Below, one piece after another: positions 8,618-16,004 of a stretch of DNA of 64,000 nt. The notes below the pieces were generated by a model. That model had not been told where the DNA came from and did not search any database. It saw only the letters and a list, made by a program, of their open reading frames with translations. Source of the DNA: Enterobacter soli ATCC BAA-2102 (GTDB lineage: Bacteria > Pseudomonadota > Gammaproteobacteria > Enterobacterales > Enterobacteriaceae); contig NZ_LXES01000049.1 in NCBI RefSeq assembly GCF_001654845.1, forward strand, positions 1 to 64,000, read 5' to 3'. The first letter of the stretch is position 1, and every line of letters starts with the position of its first letter. The position numbers and the translations under genes are program-made.

Positions 8618-8642
8618 ATAAAAAACCGCCCGCAGGCGGTTA
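8618..8642 (-). terminator. Rho-independent terminator for the secreted-protein gene
   Basis: Read on the minus strand, AACCGCC-TGC-GGGCGGTT forms a GC-rich hairpin followed by a run of T. It lies 12 bp beyond the stop of the gene at 8654-9103. Confidence 0.85.
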
Positions 8643-8653
8643 AATATGGCGAT

Positions 8654-9103
8654 TTAAAATCTTGGCGCTATGCCGTACTTCGGTGTCTTTACGTTTGCTG
8701 CCCAGACTTTGATATCGTTCTGAAGCAACAAAGTGAAATCAGACTTGAGGTGGTTAACCATCTCATTGACCTTTTCGGCATCATTAATTGCAAAGTGCTC
8801 AATCCTGTTTACCCCGACTGATACACAGCTGTAAGTTGCAGGAACATCCTTCCCGTTCACATTAAGAAAATCCTTCTTATCCTCACAACTACCATCGGAC
8901 ATATAGGATACGAGCATATTGGCTGATCCCCGTCCTGGTTGCGAGATGCTTATCATGACCGGCAATCCCTCTGAGGTCTGCGTAATGTCGTAAAGCACAG
9001 CATCTTTCTGATACCAGGTATTGTATTCCCTTTCCTGAAATGCTGAGTATGAAGGTGACGATATCGCCACCAGCAAAGCGATTGCAATAGATTGAATTTT
9101 CAT
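8654..9103 (-). CDS. Secreted hypothetical protein, probable lysogenic-conversion gene
   Basis: The 149-residue product has a signal peptide (MKIQSIAIALLVAISSPSYSA) and a mature domain with two Cys (GSCEDKK and ATYSCVS) that could form one disulfide in the periplasm. I do not recognise the family. It has its own terminator downstream and an AT-rich leader of about 190 bp upstream, so it is probably transcribed by itself in the lysogen. Confidence 0.7.
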   Translation of the reverse strand: MKIQSIAIALLVAISSPSYSAFQEREYNTWYQKDAVLYDITQTSEGLPVMISISQPGRGSANMLVSYMSDGSCEDKKDFLNVNGKDVPATYSCVSVGVNRIEHFAINDAEKVNEMVNHLKSDFTLLLQNDIKVWAANVKTPKYGIAPRF

Positions 9104-9292
9104 CGTTTGTTATCGTTGTGTTTAGTCGAATTTATTATTCATATTGTGCCAAAAACAACAATAACCTAAGATTAATCCTACTATTTTTAGCAGTAATTAA
9201 GTATCACTTTACCCAAAGTGAAGTGTTCATTTCTCTCAAACCAATGAAGCATTATAAATGCCGATAATTTGCATTAAGTAGAAAATTACCCT

Positions 9293-9505
9293 ATGGAAAA
9301 GAAAAGAATTTGCAATGACCTCTCAATACATTATCAGTACTCAAAAACAGCGCCCTTGTTTTTTGTAAGCGTTTTCGAATGGAGAACTGGTTGCTACGTT
9401 TCATCCTTAATGTCTAATAACAAAGAGTCACTTATTAAACAAATCAGCGAGTACGCCAGGATCAACGAGCAGGAAGAAATCCAATTGTGCAAGATAATCA
9501 GCTGA
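9293..9505 (+). CDS. Small hypothetical protein
   Basis: The frame codes 70 residues (MEKKRICNDLSIHYQYSK...). It is AT-rich, with a weak ribosome site, and sits in a 465-bp gap between two minus-strand genes. No family is recognised, and coding status is uncertain. Confidence 0.4.
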   Translation: MEKKRICNDLSIHYQYSKTAPLFFVSVFEWRTGCYVSSLMSNNKESLIKQISEYARINEQEEIQLCKIIS

Positions 9506-9568
9506 TTGATTCAAATGCTTAAGTTTATAATCATTATCAAGCCCACCAGCAGATGAGCTTTGTAATGG

Positions 9569-9793
9569 TTACTGCACCGGCTGAATATCGATGAAGTATT
9601 CTTTGCCCTGCTCGAACTGTTCGAAAGCTGCCGGGTTGGACACATGCATCGTTAACTGACCGCCAGGCGTGTACTTTGACCACGACTTGTTTTCCTCGGT
9701 GTCAGCGGTCACTGGGCTCATGTGGATGGTTCGATATGAATCATCTTCTGCCTTCTGAATTGATTGGCAGAAAAATTTAGCACGTACGGTCAT
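9569..9793 (-). CDS. Conserved small phage protein
   Basis: The 74-residue protein MTVRAKFFCQSIQKAEDDSYRTIHMSPV resembles a small protein found in many lambdoid prophages whose members share the MTVRAKFF start and an MxPV core. A GAGGA site precedes the ATG. The function is unknown. Confidence 0.65.
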   Translation of the reverse strand: MTVRAKFFCQSIQKAEDDSYRTIHMSPVTADTEENKSWSKYTPGGQLTMHVSNPAAFEQFEQGKEYFIDIQPVQ

Positions 9794-9810
9794 TGGTAAT
9801 CCTCAGTTAG

Positions 9811-9835
9811 AAAAAAGCCCCGCTATTGCGAGGCT
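9811..9835 (-). terminator. Terminator on the minus strand
   Basis: Read on the minus strand, AGCCTCGC-AATA-GCGGGGCT is followed by T6. It lies between Rz (10048) and the small gene at 9569-9793 and may end most lysis transcripts. Confidence 0.75.
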
Positions 9836-9945
9836 TCGGTTTAGAGTAAGTTAAAAAGCAACATGAAAAATATAAAACAGCATTTTAACCTAAAAACCAT
9901 CGGTTAAATTTTGTTATGTATCTAATCATTAGCTGATTATCCAGC

Positions 9946-9978
9946 ACCCCTGCGCGGATTTCTCCTTAGGGGTTTTTT
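9946..9978 (+). terminator. Plus-strand terminator-like hairpin
   Basis: ACCCCT at 9946-9951 pairs with AGGGGT at 9968-9973 and is followed by T6 on the plus strand. No plus-strand gene is evident immediately upstream, so it may be a remnant or may end an antisense transcript. Confidence 0.5.
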
Positions 9979-10047
9979 ATTGAGTTGCATATCGATGCAA
10001 TCGATTTGGCACCATTTAAAATAATCAGAATTATATAGATACGCTAT

Positions 10048-10569
10048 CTAACGATTCTGGCTACTCGAATGTCTCACCGAGTCATAGATACGCTCACACG
10101 TCATTCCAGCCCGGTAGCTTTCGTCAGATCGTTCAGCATAATATCTAGCTTCTTCTGTAAGACTTCCGAGCATGTCGGCGAGCATTGCTGTGTAGGCTCC
10201 GGCTGTTTTGCTTCTGACGGTAGCGGCAAGATCTGCGGTGTGCTTTGCGGCGTCCAGGCGGGCGGCAAGTTTTGTTGCTTCGGTGCGCAGCTGGCTAACA
10301 GTGGCAGACAAGCCAGCAGCAGTGGCAGCAGATTTAACAGCTTGTGCTTGTACATCTTTTACAGCCTCTTCGCGGGCGATTACGCGCCCTTGTTCAATCA
10401 TGCGGGCTACGGTCTGCGCATTCGCTGTTTGCGATAATTCCGCGCTATCACGTTCCGACCACTTTTTTTCCCAACCTCGGCTGCTCCATACGCTACCGGC
10501 GATGAATGCAACTGACACCAGCAACATCAGCGCCAGTAGTTTCCAGTGTTTCTCCAGGATGCCCATCAT
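10048..10569 (-). CDS. Rz-like i-spanin (DUF2514 type)
   Basis: The 173-residue product begins with one membrane anchor (LLALMLLVSVAFIAGSVW, about residues 11-28) followed by a long Ala/Gln-rich coiled coil, the design of inner-membrane spanins that fuse with the outer membrane at the end of lysis. The nested Rz1 lipoprotein in another frame confirms it. The ATG overlaps the endolysin stop by 4 bp. Confidence 0.85.
   Translation of the reverse strand: MMGILEKHWKLLALMLLVSVAFIAGSVWSSRGWEKKWSERDSAELSQTANAQTVARMIEQGRVIAREEAVKDVQAQAVKSAATAAGLSATVSQLRTEATKLAARLDAAKHTADLAATVRSKTAGAYTAMLADMLGSLTEEARYYAERSDESYRAGMTCERIYDSVRHSSSQNR
10101..10355 (-). CDS. Rz1-like o-spanin lipoprotein, nested in Rz in another frame
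   Basis: The 84-residue frame lies entirely inside Rz. It has a signal peptide with lipobox LLASC (Cys about residue 23) and a short Pro-rich mature segment (PPAWTPQSTPQILPLP), which are hallmarks of Rz1. It would insert in the outer membrane and pair with Rz. The nested layout is the same as in lambda. Confidence 0.85.
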   Translation of the reverse strand: MYKHKLLNLLPLLLACLPLLASCAPKQQNLPPAWTPQSTPQILPLPSEAKQPEPTQQCSPTCSEVLQKKLDIMLNDLTKATGLE

Positions 10570-11006
10570 GACAGGAACACATCACGCTCAGCCTTGCGGC
10601 GATTCGTGAGCCCCGGCATAACTTTTCCGCCTGACTTATTCCAGCGCAGGAACTCTTCAGCAGCACCAGCGTAATCACCGGCGTTGAGTTTCCGCAGCAG
10701 TGTCGAAGTCGACAATGAGCGAGAGCCGAGATTATACGTGAACGACACCAGGGCATCGAATTGCCCCTGAGTCAGCCCGACTTTAACCAGGCGAGAAACA
10801 TCACTTTCATAGCTTACCAGGCCGGTCTTCAGCAGGCGTTCTGCCGTCTCCTGCTTAATGGTCATTCCGCCGCGGATTGTTTTCCCATCCACAGGCTGAG
10901 TCCAGCCATAGCCGATCGTCCAGATGCCGACGCTGTCCTGGTAAGCAGTGAGCTTGCAACCTTCGAATTCTTTGATCAGGGCAATCCCTTTTTCACTGGT
11001 TTGCAT
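10566..11006 (-). CDS. Phage endolysin, GH24 lysozyme
   Basis: This protein of about 146 residues shows the T4-lysozyme-like catalytic pattern: E in IKEFEG (about residue 14), D/T in LTAYQDSVGIWTIGYG, and the NxxxQxxxLxxFxxN-like QFDALVSFTYNLGS. It has no signal or anchor peptide, so it needs holin pores for export. The ATG at 11006 is preceded by GGAGG. It overlaps the holin end by 14 bp. Confidence 0.93.
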   Translation of the reverse strand: MQTSEKGIALIKEFEGCKLTAYQDSVGIWTIGYGWTQPVDGKTIRGGMTIKQETAERLLKTGLVSYESDVSRLVKVGLTQGQFDALVSFTYNLGSRSLSTSTLLRKLNAGDYAGAAEEFLRWNKSGGKVMPGLTNRRKAERDVFLS

Positions 11007-11334
11007 CACCGCCTCCGAATCGAGAACTAAACACCCTGCCTGCTACAGCTTTAACCTGCTCTACGCCAACAAACCCGAGCGCGCCGCCGATAGCAATCGA
11101 CAGAGACTGCGGAAGGTTAAAGTAATCAAGAGCTGATACAGCTGTAAGAGTCAGAGCTCCACATATGGCTCCTTCAAGAAGCATTTTCTTCCAGCCACCA
11201 CCGCCGTAAGCAATTCTCATGGCAGCCATGACCACCGATAGCAATACGGCACCCATCGGTGTTTCACCGCGCCACCAGCTGTGGAGCAGTTCGATAAACT
11301 CCGTCCAGGAGTGGGGATCGTTATGCATTTTCAT
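10993..11334 (-). CDS. Lambda-family holin with dual-start motif
   Basis: The 113-residue protein has three hydrophobic stretches (AVLLSVVMAAMRIAYGG, MLLEGAICGALTLTAV, LSIAIGGALGFVGV) and a basic C-terminus, as in lambda S. It begins Met-Lys-Met, the same dual-start arrangement as lambda S107/S105, where the longer form is the antiholin. It is the first gene of the intact holin-endolysin-Rz cassette. Two minus-strand terminators lie upstream and must be passed by Q-modified polymerase. Confidence 0.85.
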   Translation of the reverse strand: MKMHNDPHSWTEFIELLHSWWRGETPMGAVLLSVVMAAMRIAYGGGGWKKMLLEGAICGALTLTAVSALDYFNLPQSLSIAIGGALGFVGVEQVKAVAGRVFSSRFGGGDANQ

Positions 11335-11374
11335 CGTCTCTCACCTCGCTGCTTGCGGGTGCTGTGTGAAGGAA

Positions 11375-11403
11375 TAAAAAAAGCCCGCGTTTAAGGGCGG
11401 GCT
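11375..11403 (-). terminator. Terminator just upstream of the holin gene
   Basis: On the minus strand AGCCCGC pairs with GCGGGCT and is followed by T7. It lies 40 bp before the holin start, so it would block lysis genes unless polymerase is antiterminated. Confidence 0.85.
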
Positions 11404-11555
11404 AAATGGTTAGACTATCAATTAAGGTAGGAGCAAGAACGACTGACTATCCAGAGTGGTACTGTATCGGCAGATTCACTATTGGTTCAGGAGAACCATT
11501 AGACAGGTAGAGTCGACTCACGACTAAAGCATAGCGGCAATTGGAAAATTAGGGC

Positions 11556-11583
11556 AAAAAAAAACCTGCTGTTTATGGCAGGC
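11556..11583 (-). terminator. tR'-like terminator in late leader
   Basis: On the minus strand GCCTGC and GCAGG form a stem around CATAAA followed by T9. Its place between Q and the lysis genes fits a late-leader terminator overcome by Q. Confidence 0.85.
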
Positions 11584-11620
11584 TCTCAAGGGGTGGAAAG
11601 CATTATTAATATTTATACTT

Positions 11621-11731
11621 TGTGGTGCCGGGTGCCTCCCGGTGACTCTACCCCATGTCAGTAAAATCGCGCGCATACCTGCAAATAACAGTCGACTGGA
11701 ACGCCCTTTCGCTTAGAAAGGATTCACCACA
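11621..11731. ncRNA. Structured repeat element, copy 1
   Basis: A 7-bp closing stem (TGTGGTG / CACCACA) encloses a hairpin CCGGG-TGCCT-CCCGG followed by GACTCTACC. The same layout recurs at 11855. The strand of the functional RNA is unknown. It could be a phage regulatory RNA (for example C4- or IsrK-like) but I cannot match it to a family by eye. Confidence 0.4.
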
Positions 11732-11854
11732 TTCATAATCTATGTTTGATTCATAATCTGAGTCAATGGCAATTTAACAGGAGGCTGACCAAAAAAGACG
11801 CCCGTCCGGGTAAACAGGCCGAAGTGTATTCACAACAGGAATTGTTATAGTTAA

Positions 11855-11968
11855 GTGGCGACGGGTGCCTCCCGGTGGACTCTCCAGTCACGAAGTCCGC
11901 GATCTCGTTTACGATTCTCATCAGAGAAACTTTGACTGTACGCCCCGCCGCATAGGGGGATTCACCAC
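11855..11968. ncRNA. Structured repeat element, copy 2
   Basis: This second copy shares GGGTGCCTCCCGGTG, then ACTCT, and ends in GATTCACCAC like copy 1, while the interior differs in sequence. Conserved ends and hairpin with a diverged interior suggest selection on structure. Total length (about 114 bp) is nearly the same as copy 1. Confidence 0.4.
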
Positions 11969-12074
11969 GAGAGCAATTTAGCTGTGATTCATAAATATCG
12001 TCAATCTACCAAACGACAGGGGTTGATATTTTTTAACTTTATTAATTAATTTTTTTAACTTTTGAGATTGTAAT

Positions 12075-12180
12075 TTCAATTGTAAGGAACTAGATTCCTG
12101 CCGCTGGTTTTCACAGCCACAGACAGATAAAACGTGAAAACCGTTGAGCGGGGAATGCGATGTCATTCCCCGTTTTTTTT
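12075..12180 (+). ncRNA. Candidate plus-strand small RNA with intrinsic terminator
   Basis: A 9-bp inverted repeat GGTTTTCAC (12106-12114) / GTGAAAACC (12134-12142) is followed by a perfect 9-bp stem CGGGGAATG / CATTCCCCG (12149-12172) and T8. This is the anatomy of a Hfq-type small RNA or the 3' end of a longer transcript. It runs opposite to the late lysis transcript. The 5' end is a guess, since the upstream sequence is only AT-rich. Confidence 0.45.
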
Positions 12181-12256
12181 GCATTGCGCAACGGCAACCG
12201 AGATGAATGTTTAGCCCCCTCTAATTGCCGTGAGTCCTCTCAGAACGAGGGGAAAC

Positions 12257-12280
12257 AAAAAAGGCCGCCCGTAGGCAGCC
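12257..12280 (-). terminator. Possible terminator after the broken holin gene
   Basis: On the minus strand GGCTGCC and GGGCGGCC form an imperfect stem followed by T6. It lies about 65 bp after the end of the holin remnant. Confidence 0.6.
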
Positions 12281-12345
12281 CTTAGAAACAACAAGATCCC
12301 ACCGCAGCGCTTACAGTCCGCCAGAACCGGCACGCCCTGCTTTTC

Positions 12346-12657
12346 TTACTCAGTTTCAACTGTGCCACTGGAAATTCTCCGCATAGCCTCCGTCACCACC
12401 TCGGCGGTAGCCGGACGATCGGAGTGTGGTTTTTTACCTACATCTGATAAGTAGTTCGCCAGCAGCTGGGTTCTTTTCCTTTCTTCAGCCATACGCTCAC
12501 GCTTTTCTTTACGTTTTGCCTAATAGGTTTTTATCGTGAAAAGCGCCGATACCAGGACACCGATAATAAATACGTAATCCTGTAGGCTAACCCCCCCTAA
12601 AGCAGCCGACCACCAGTACGGCAGGTCGTGTCCATTTGTTGGGTTCATACATTGCAT
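12346..12657 (-). pseudogene. HP1-type holin gene interrupted by an in-frame amber codon
   Basis: Read from the ATG at 12657 (GGAGGTG 5 nt upstream) or 12648, the frame codes NPTNGHDLPYWWSAALGG, a membrane segment, and VLVSALFTIKTY, then a TAG at 12520-12522. Without any frame change it then continues AKRKEKRERMAEERKRTQ to a TAA at 12346. The joined product of about 100 residues resembles HP1-type class II holins. The TAG therefore looks like a point nonsense mutation. It would remove the basic cytoplasmic tail. Confidence 0.7.
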
Positions 12658-12865
12658 TCCACACCTCCGGGTTCGGGGTGTTGTGTGTAAAGGGAATGAC
12701 CGCCTGATGGATTTACGACAACACACTGAGTGAGCGCCCCTCTGACGGCTCATGTGTAAAAATGGCCCTGGGCTGATGCCTTTGAAAAGTAGAATGATTC
12801 AATAGTGAACTTTCATGGGGATAAAACGTCTCACCGATGAACTCAATCAAAGCAGGTTTAATCAC

Positions 12866-13201
12866 ATGAAAAAAATTGTTCCAGTGCTTGCCTTGTTATG
12901 GCTCTCCGGGTGTGATGATGCGACATCGTCTCCCCCACCAATTCCTAACGAGCAGCATGATAAATTCGGAAATCAAGCAGGAACATGGCAGCTAATAGAA
13001 AAAAAGAAAAATGCCCAAGGAGATGTGACTGAGGTTCTGCTATTTAATACGGCAAATGGTGAAGTATGCAAAATAGCCACTATCGACGACGAAGACAAAC
13101 CATCGAATTCCGCCCCTGCCCGCTGTTTCTCCACAAATGATTATGAGACAGACCGGGTACCTCCGGATAGAGATTCCGATAACCGCAATGACAAAGGGTA
13201 G
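12866..13201 (+). CDS. Prophage lipoprotein, opposite strand accessory gene
   Basis: From the ATG at 12866 the 111-residue product has a lipoprotein signal peptide MKKIVPVLALLWLSGC with lipobox LSGC, then a Pro/Asn linker and a charged domain ending in an Asp/Arg-rich tail. The second residue after Cys is Asp (CDD), which usually keeps lipoproteins in the inner membrane. It is flanked by its own terminator and opposes Q and lysis transcription, so a lysogenic-conversion role is plausible. The family is not recognised. Confidence 0.7.
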   Translation: MKKIVPVLALLWLSGCDDATSSPPPIPNEQHDKFGNQAGTWQLIEKKKNAQGDVTEVLLFNTANGEVCKIATIDDEDKPSNSAPARCFSTNDYETDRVPPDRDSDNRNDKG

Positions 13202-13285
13202 CCTGTGTTAAAAAATTACTCATACCGGAACTGCAATCTGCGGTCGACCCATTTACCTTTCACATTCCCAGCCTCCAGAAACGAC

Positions 13286-13312
13286 AAAACCCCGCCGTAG
13301 CGAGGTTTTTTA
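13286..13312 (+). terminator. Terminator after the lipoprotein gene
   Basis: AACCCCG pairs imperfectly with CGAGGTT and is followed by a T-run. An A-run on the other side means it may work in both directions. Confidence 0.7.
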
Positions 13313-13358
13313 TATTTTATTTCTAACCGTGGACATACAAAGCCCATCTTTAGAGATG

Positions 13359-13386
13359 AATTTAACACAGATTCCGGAAATGTAAA
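13359..13386 (-). promoter_or_regulatory. Candidate late promoter pR'
   Basis: On the minus strand TTTACA (13386-13381) and TAAATT (13364-13359) are separated by 16 bp. They start about 40 bp after the end of Q, the usual place of a lambdoid late promoter. This is inferred from motif and position only. Confidence 0.4.
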
Positions 13387-13423
13387 TAGCTCACAATAAA
13401 ATAGAGAACGATTATTTATGTCG

Positions 13424-14239
13424 CTATCGAGTTATTGCTCTCAGCTGTGATTCAGCCCATGCCTCTTCAATATCGAACTTCGTGATCAACTGATCGTAGA
13501 AGCATTTAACAGACTTCTCCCAGGTGGCAACACTTATCGCATCTGTTATCTGGCAAACAGCTGCATAGGCTTCTGTTGATGGAATGCGTTCATACCCGCG
13601 ACCACTGCAGCGCTTGCAATCGGACAGAACCGGTACACCCTGCTTCTCAGTGAGCGCCTTATTCACCGCTTTCCCGCGCCCGTGACAGTCATTGCAGGCG
13701 CAGCTGACCACCTTCTTACCCTTACAGGCTGAGCACAGTATCCGAGCCAACTCTTTCACCTGCCGCTTGACCTCGAAATCGCCCGGCGATTGCTTAAGGT
13801 CTTTTGCCCACTGCGGGAGCTTCATGGTGTAGTGCGATTTCATTGTAAACACATCAGCCTCAATGAACCCATTCCCATCGCAACAATCACACTTTTTCGT
13901 GCTGGCGGCGCTGCGCGAGTAATCTTCAAAAGCGAAGGTAGCCAACTGGTACATCACCAGCGGTTTAGCCGAGGAACCCAGCTTGCGGAGCGCAGCCACC
14001 TTATCGCATTTGGTCAGGGCGTATTCAGCCAGAAGTTCGATCGCCCTCTCCCGGTCATTCTGGCTAATGCCCATCTTTCCGAGGAACGCACTGTACCCCA
14101 TTGCAGCTCGCTCCTGTGTCATACCTATTGCAGCCATGATATCAGTACCGGTTAATGAGTCTGACGCAGTAGCGCGCGGAGAGTCGCTAATCAGCGTGGA
14201 TTTAGCGAAGTGGTATTTCACTGTGTTTTCAAGATTCAT
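13424..14239 (-). CDS. Q: Late antitermination protein Q
   Basis: This 271-residue protein belongs to the longer Q family with zinc-binding repeats: CDCCDGNG, CSACKGKK...CACNDCHGRG and CKRCSGRGY, which alternate like DnaJ-type zinc fingers. Q binds near the late promoter and modifies RNA polymerase to read through leader terminators. The ATG at 14239 has a GAGAGG site. It is the last gene of the right early operon and is followed by the late leader described above. Confidence 0.88.
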   Translation of the reverse strand: MNLENTVKYHFAKSTLISDSPRATASDSLTGTDIMAAIGMTQERAAMGYSAFLGKMGISQNDRERAIELLAEYALTKCDKVAALRKLGSSAKPLVMYQLATFAFEDYSRSAASTKKCDCCDGNGFIEADVFTMKSHYTMKLPQWAKDLKQSPGDFEVKRQVKELARILCSACKGKKVVSCACNDCHGRGKAVNKALTEKQGVPVLSDCKRCSGRGYERIPSTEAYAAVCQITDAISVATWEKSVKCFYDQLITKFDIEEAWAESQLRAITR

Positions 14240-14354
14240 GCTGCTGCCCTCTCTGGCTGTTTGGTCTGCTTGTTTGGGTGTGCTTGGCTACTGGCGGCAG
14301 GCTGACGCGCTTAACGCTTTCGGCCTGATACCGGAGAAAGTCGTTATGGTTCAT
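14229..14354 (-). CDS. Small nin-region protein overlapping NinG and Q
   Basis: This 41-residue frame (MNHNDFLRYQAESVKRVSLPP...) begins at an ATG that overlaps the NinG stop as ATGA and is preceded by a strong GGGAGG. It ends 11 bp inside Q. Overlaps on both sides are typical of nin regions. I do not recognise the product. Confidence 0.6.
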   Translation of the reverse strand: MNHNDFLRYQAESVKRVSLPPVAKHTQTSRPNSQRGQQHES

Positions 14355-14962
14355 GCGGCCTCCCGCTGTTTCAGCGCGCGAAGGTCTGCTCTGGCCTTGG
14401 CGCGGATGCCGTCCAGCTCTTCACGAGTGTATCGGTGGGTTTCGTTGTTGGATTCCAGCGCCAGCACTCGCTCTTCGCCGATCAGTTCGACCAGCGCTGC
14501 GCGGTATGCCTCGATGTTCCCGGATTTGTAAACATTGCAGGCGGAGCATTGAAGCCACAAATTATCGGGATTGAAGCGGAGTTGTGGAGCGGCGGCCGTG
14601 GTGCGGTAATGTCCGGCGTGCCATGCAAAGGCATTTTTGGTTCTGCAAGATATGCAGCCATACCCGGCGGCCAGAAGCATTTTGCGACGCCAGTCGTTGA
14701 AAGCCCGCTGAGTCATCTGCACCCAGTGACGGATTGGCTTCAGATCATTACGACGTGCAGCGCGGCGTTGGCGACCTGCTTTCTCTTCAGTGCGCTGGCG
14801 CTGTACTTCCTTCTGCTTAGCGGCTTCACGGGCTTTTGCGGTCTGTTCTTTGCCTACCGCGCTGGCGCACTCGAAGCTGCAAACAACCTGCCCGTCGCGA
14901 ACCGGGTGGAACCACTGACGACAAGCTTTATGGGCACACTTACGGCGCGGTAACTTAGCCAT
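14351..14962 (-). CDS. ninG: NinG/Rap recombination protein
   Basis: The 203-residue product has the NinG layout: an N-terminal zinc cluster (CAHKACRQWF...CSFEC), a basic Lys/Arg/Gln helical middle, and a C-terminal HNH-like zinc region (CISCRTKNAFAWHAGHY, LWLQCSACN). NinG (Rap) is a structure-specific endonuclease acting on branched DNA in the lambda Red pathway. It overlaps the end of NinE by 8 bp. Confidence 0.92.
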   Translation of the reverse strand: MAKLPRRKCAHKACRQWFHPVRDGQVVCSFECASAVGKEQTAKAREAAKQKEVQRQRTEEKAGRQRRAARRNDLKPIRHWVQMTQRAFNDWRRKMLLAAGYGCISCRTKNAFAWHAGHYRTTAAAPQLRFNPDNLWLQCSACNVYKSGNIEAYRAALVELIGEERVLALESNNETHRYTREELDGIRAKARADLRALKQREAA

Positions 14963-15125
14963 GCGTCCTCCGCGCCGAGAGACGTAGCCATTTCTGATCC
15001 ACCAGGCGGGCGGTGTAGTCCTTCAGGGTAGGGATGTCGGACGGCTTAACCGCGGGCTTACGCTGGCGGCGCGCCGGAACGCGGAAGATTTCGTTTGTGA
15101 TGACACGTGCGAGAGGATTACCCAC
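14955..15125 (-). CDS. ninE: NinE family protein
   Basis: The frame starts at a GTG (15125) with GGAGGG 6 nt upstream and codes 56 residues. The C-terminal half (SDIPTLKDYTARLVDQKW) closely follows lambda NinE, which has SEIPTLLGYTASLVDKKW. It overlaps the NinB stop and the NinG start by 8 bp each. The function of NinE is unknown. Confidence 0.85.
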   Translation of the reverse strand: MGNPLARVITNEIFRVPARRQRKPAVKPSDIPTLKDYTARLVDQKWLRLSARRTHG

Positions 15126-15573
15126 GGGAAGCCCTCCACTCTTGCGCCCAGGCTATGCGTTTACTGGATGCCTCAGAGAACTTCACGCCGCGGTCGGTGC
15201 CGAACCAGTAAATTGCCTCGATGACATCAACCATGTAGCGCTTGCTGGATTTGGATGTGCGGACGCCGAAATACACACGGCCGCCGTTGATGCCCGGCGC
15301 GGATTTCTGCTCCTGGTCCTGGGTCTGGGTCTGATTCACCAGAACGGTGATGAGGTCTTTCCACTCCTCCCGGGTCAGTTTTTCGCCGTGCCAGACCACC
15401 TGGTCAGACAGGTCTTTCAGCAGCGGCCACATCAAGCGGTTCTGCTTGTCGGTGCGGGTTTCTTCCCGGGCCTCGACCACCATCGGCGCGCGAGGGTTTA
15501 CTGGCAACGAGCGGATGAATTCGATGAGGTTGTGTTTAACGGTGTCGTTAACGATGCAGTAGTGCTGCTTCAT
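15118..15573 (-). CDS. ninB: NinB recombination mediator
   Basis: This 151-residue protein starts MKQHYCIVNDTVKHNLIEFIRSL behind GGAGG (start 15573 rather than a longer upstream frame). It shows the NinB pattern TRTDKQNRLMWPLLKDLSDQVVWHGEKLTREEWKDL. NinB (Orf) binds single-stranded DNA and can replace RecFOR in phage recombination. Confidence 0.92.
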   Translation of the reverse strand: MKQHYCIVNDTVKHNLIEFIRSLPVNPRAPMVVEAREETRTDKQNRLMWPLLKDLSDQVVWHGEKLTREEWKDLITVLVNQTQTQDQEQKSAPGINGGRVYFGVRTSKSSKRYMVDVIEAIYWFGTDRGVKFSEASSKRIAWAQEWRASRG

Positions 15574-15766
15574 ACGCCACCTCCGAGAGGTAACGCTGAA
15601 TGCAGAAAATCGCAGGTGCATTTCTGCATCTGTGACAAGGTGAGACGTTCAGATTGTGGTCGCATTTAATGTCCCCATCAAATGCGAAGAAGTCACCGGA
15701 GTTGTTCAGGCTCCGATGACATGATTATGGCGGGATGATTATGTAAAATCAAATGGACAAGTCATT

Positions 15767-15985
15767 TCAGATTCTATTTTTTTTCTTCATATCAAACTCA
15801 TGGCTCAGCCATATTATGATCATGATTAGGTCTATCGAAATTGCTATTAAGTCCCTGTTTTGCCAGCCTACTACCATAGAAATTAGTGACACCACGGACA
15901 TTAATGCTGCAAGGCGAATCGCAAAGTTAATTAGCTTAAACATAATTTCACCGGTTAAGACTACATTAAAACAATTATCTTTCAT
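15767..15985 (-). CDS. Small membrane protein, hypothetical
   Basis: The product of about 72 residues has two hydrophobic segments (ALMSVVSLISMVVGW and AISIDLIMIIIWL) and a basic tail. It is clearly more AT-rich than its neighbours. A start at 15943 (GGTGA upstream) is also possible. The function is unknown. Confidence 0.5.
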   Translation of the reverse strand: MKDNCFNVVLTGEIMFKLINFAIRLAALMSVVSLISMVVGWQNRDLIAISIDLIMIIIWLSHEFDMKKKNRI

Positions 15986-16004
15986 TGCGTTGGTTTCTCG
16001 CAAT

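Larger units (their letters stand above)
11335..12345. other. Long non-coding late leader of about 1 kb
   Basis: No convincing protein gene is visible between the intact holin and the broken one. The stretch holds two minus-strand terminators, two copies of a structured element, and a plus-strand terminator hairpin with a possible small RNA. This is the region that Q-antiterminated late transcripts cross before lysis genes. The individual elements are listed separately. Confidence 0.7.

Noticed and set aside
11621..11968. Hok/Sok-type toxin locus
   Set aside because: The structured repeats prompted a look for a Hok-like 50-residue membrane peptide on both strands, and none was found.
11978..12184. 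Minus-strand frame of 68 codons
   Set aside because: It crosses the plus-strand terminator and sRNA candidate, has AT-rich low-complexity content and no ribosome site or family.
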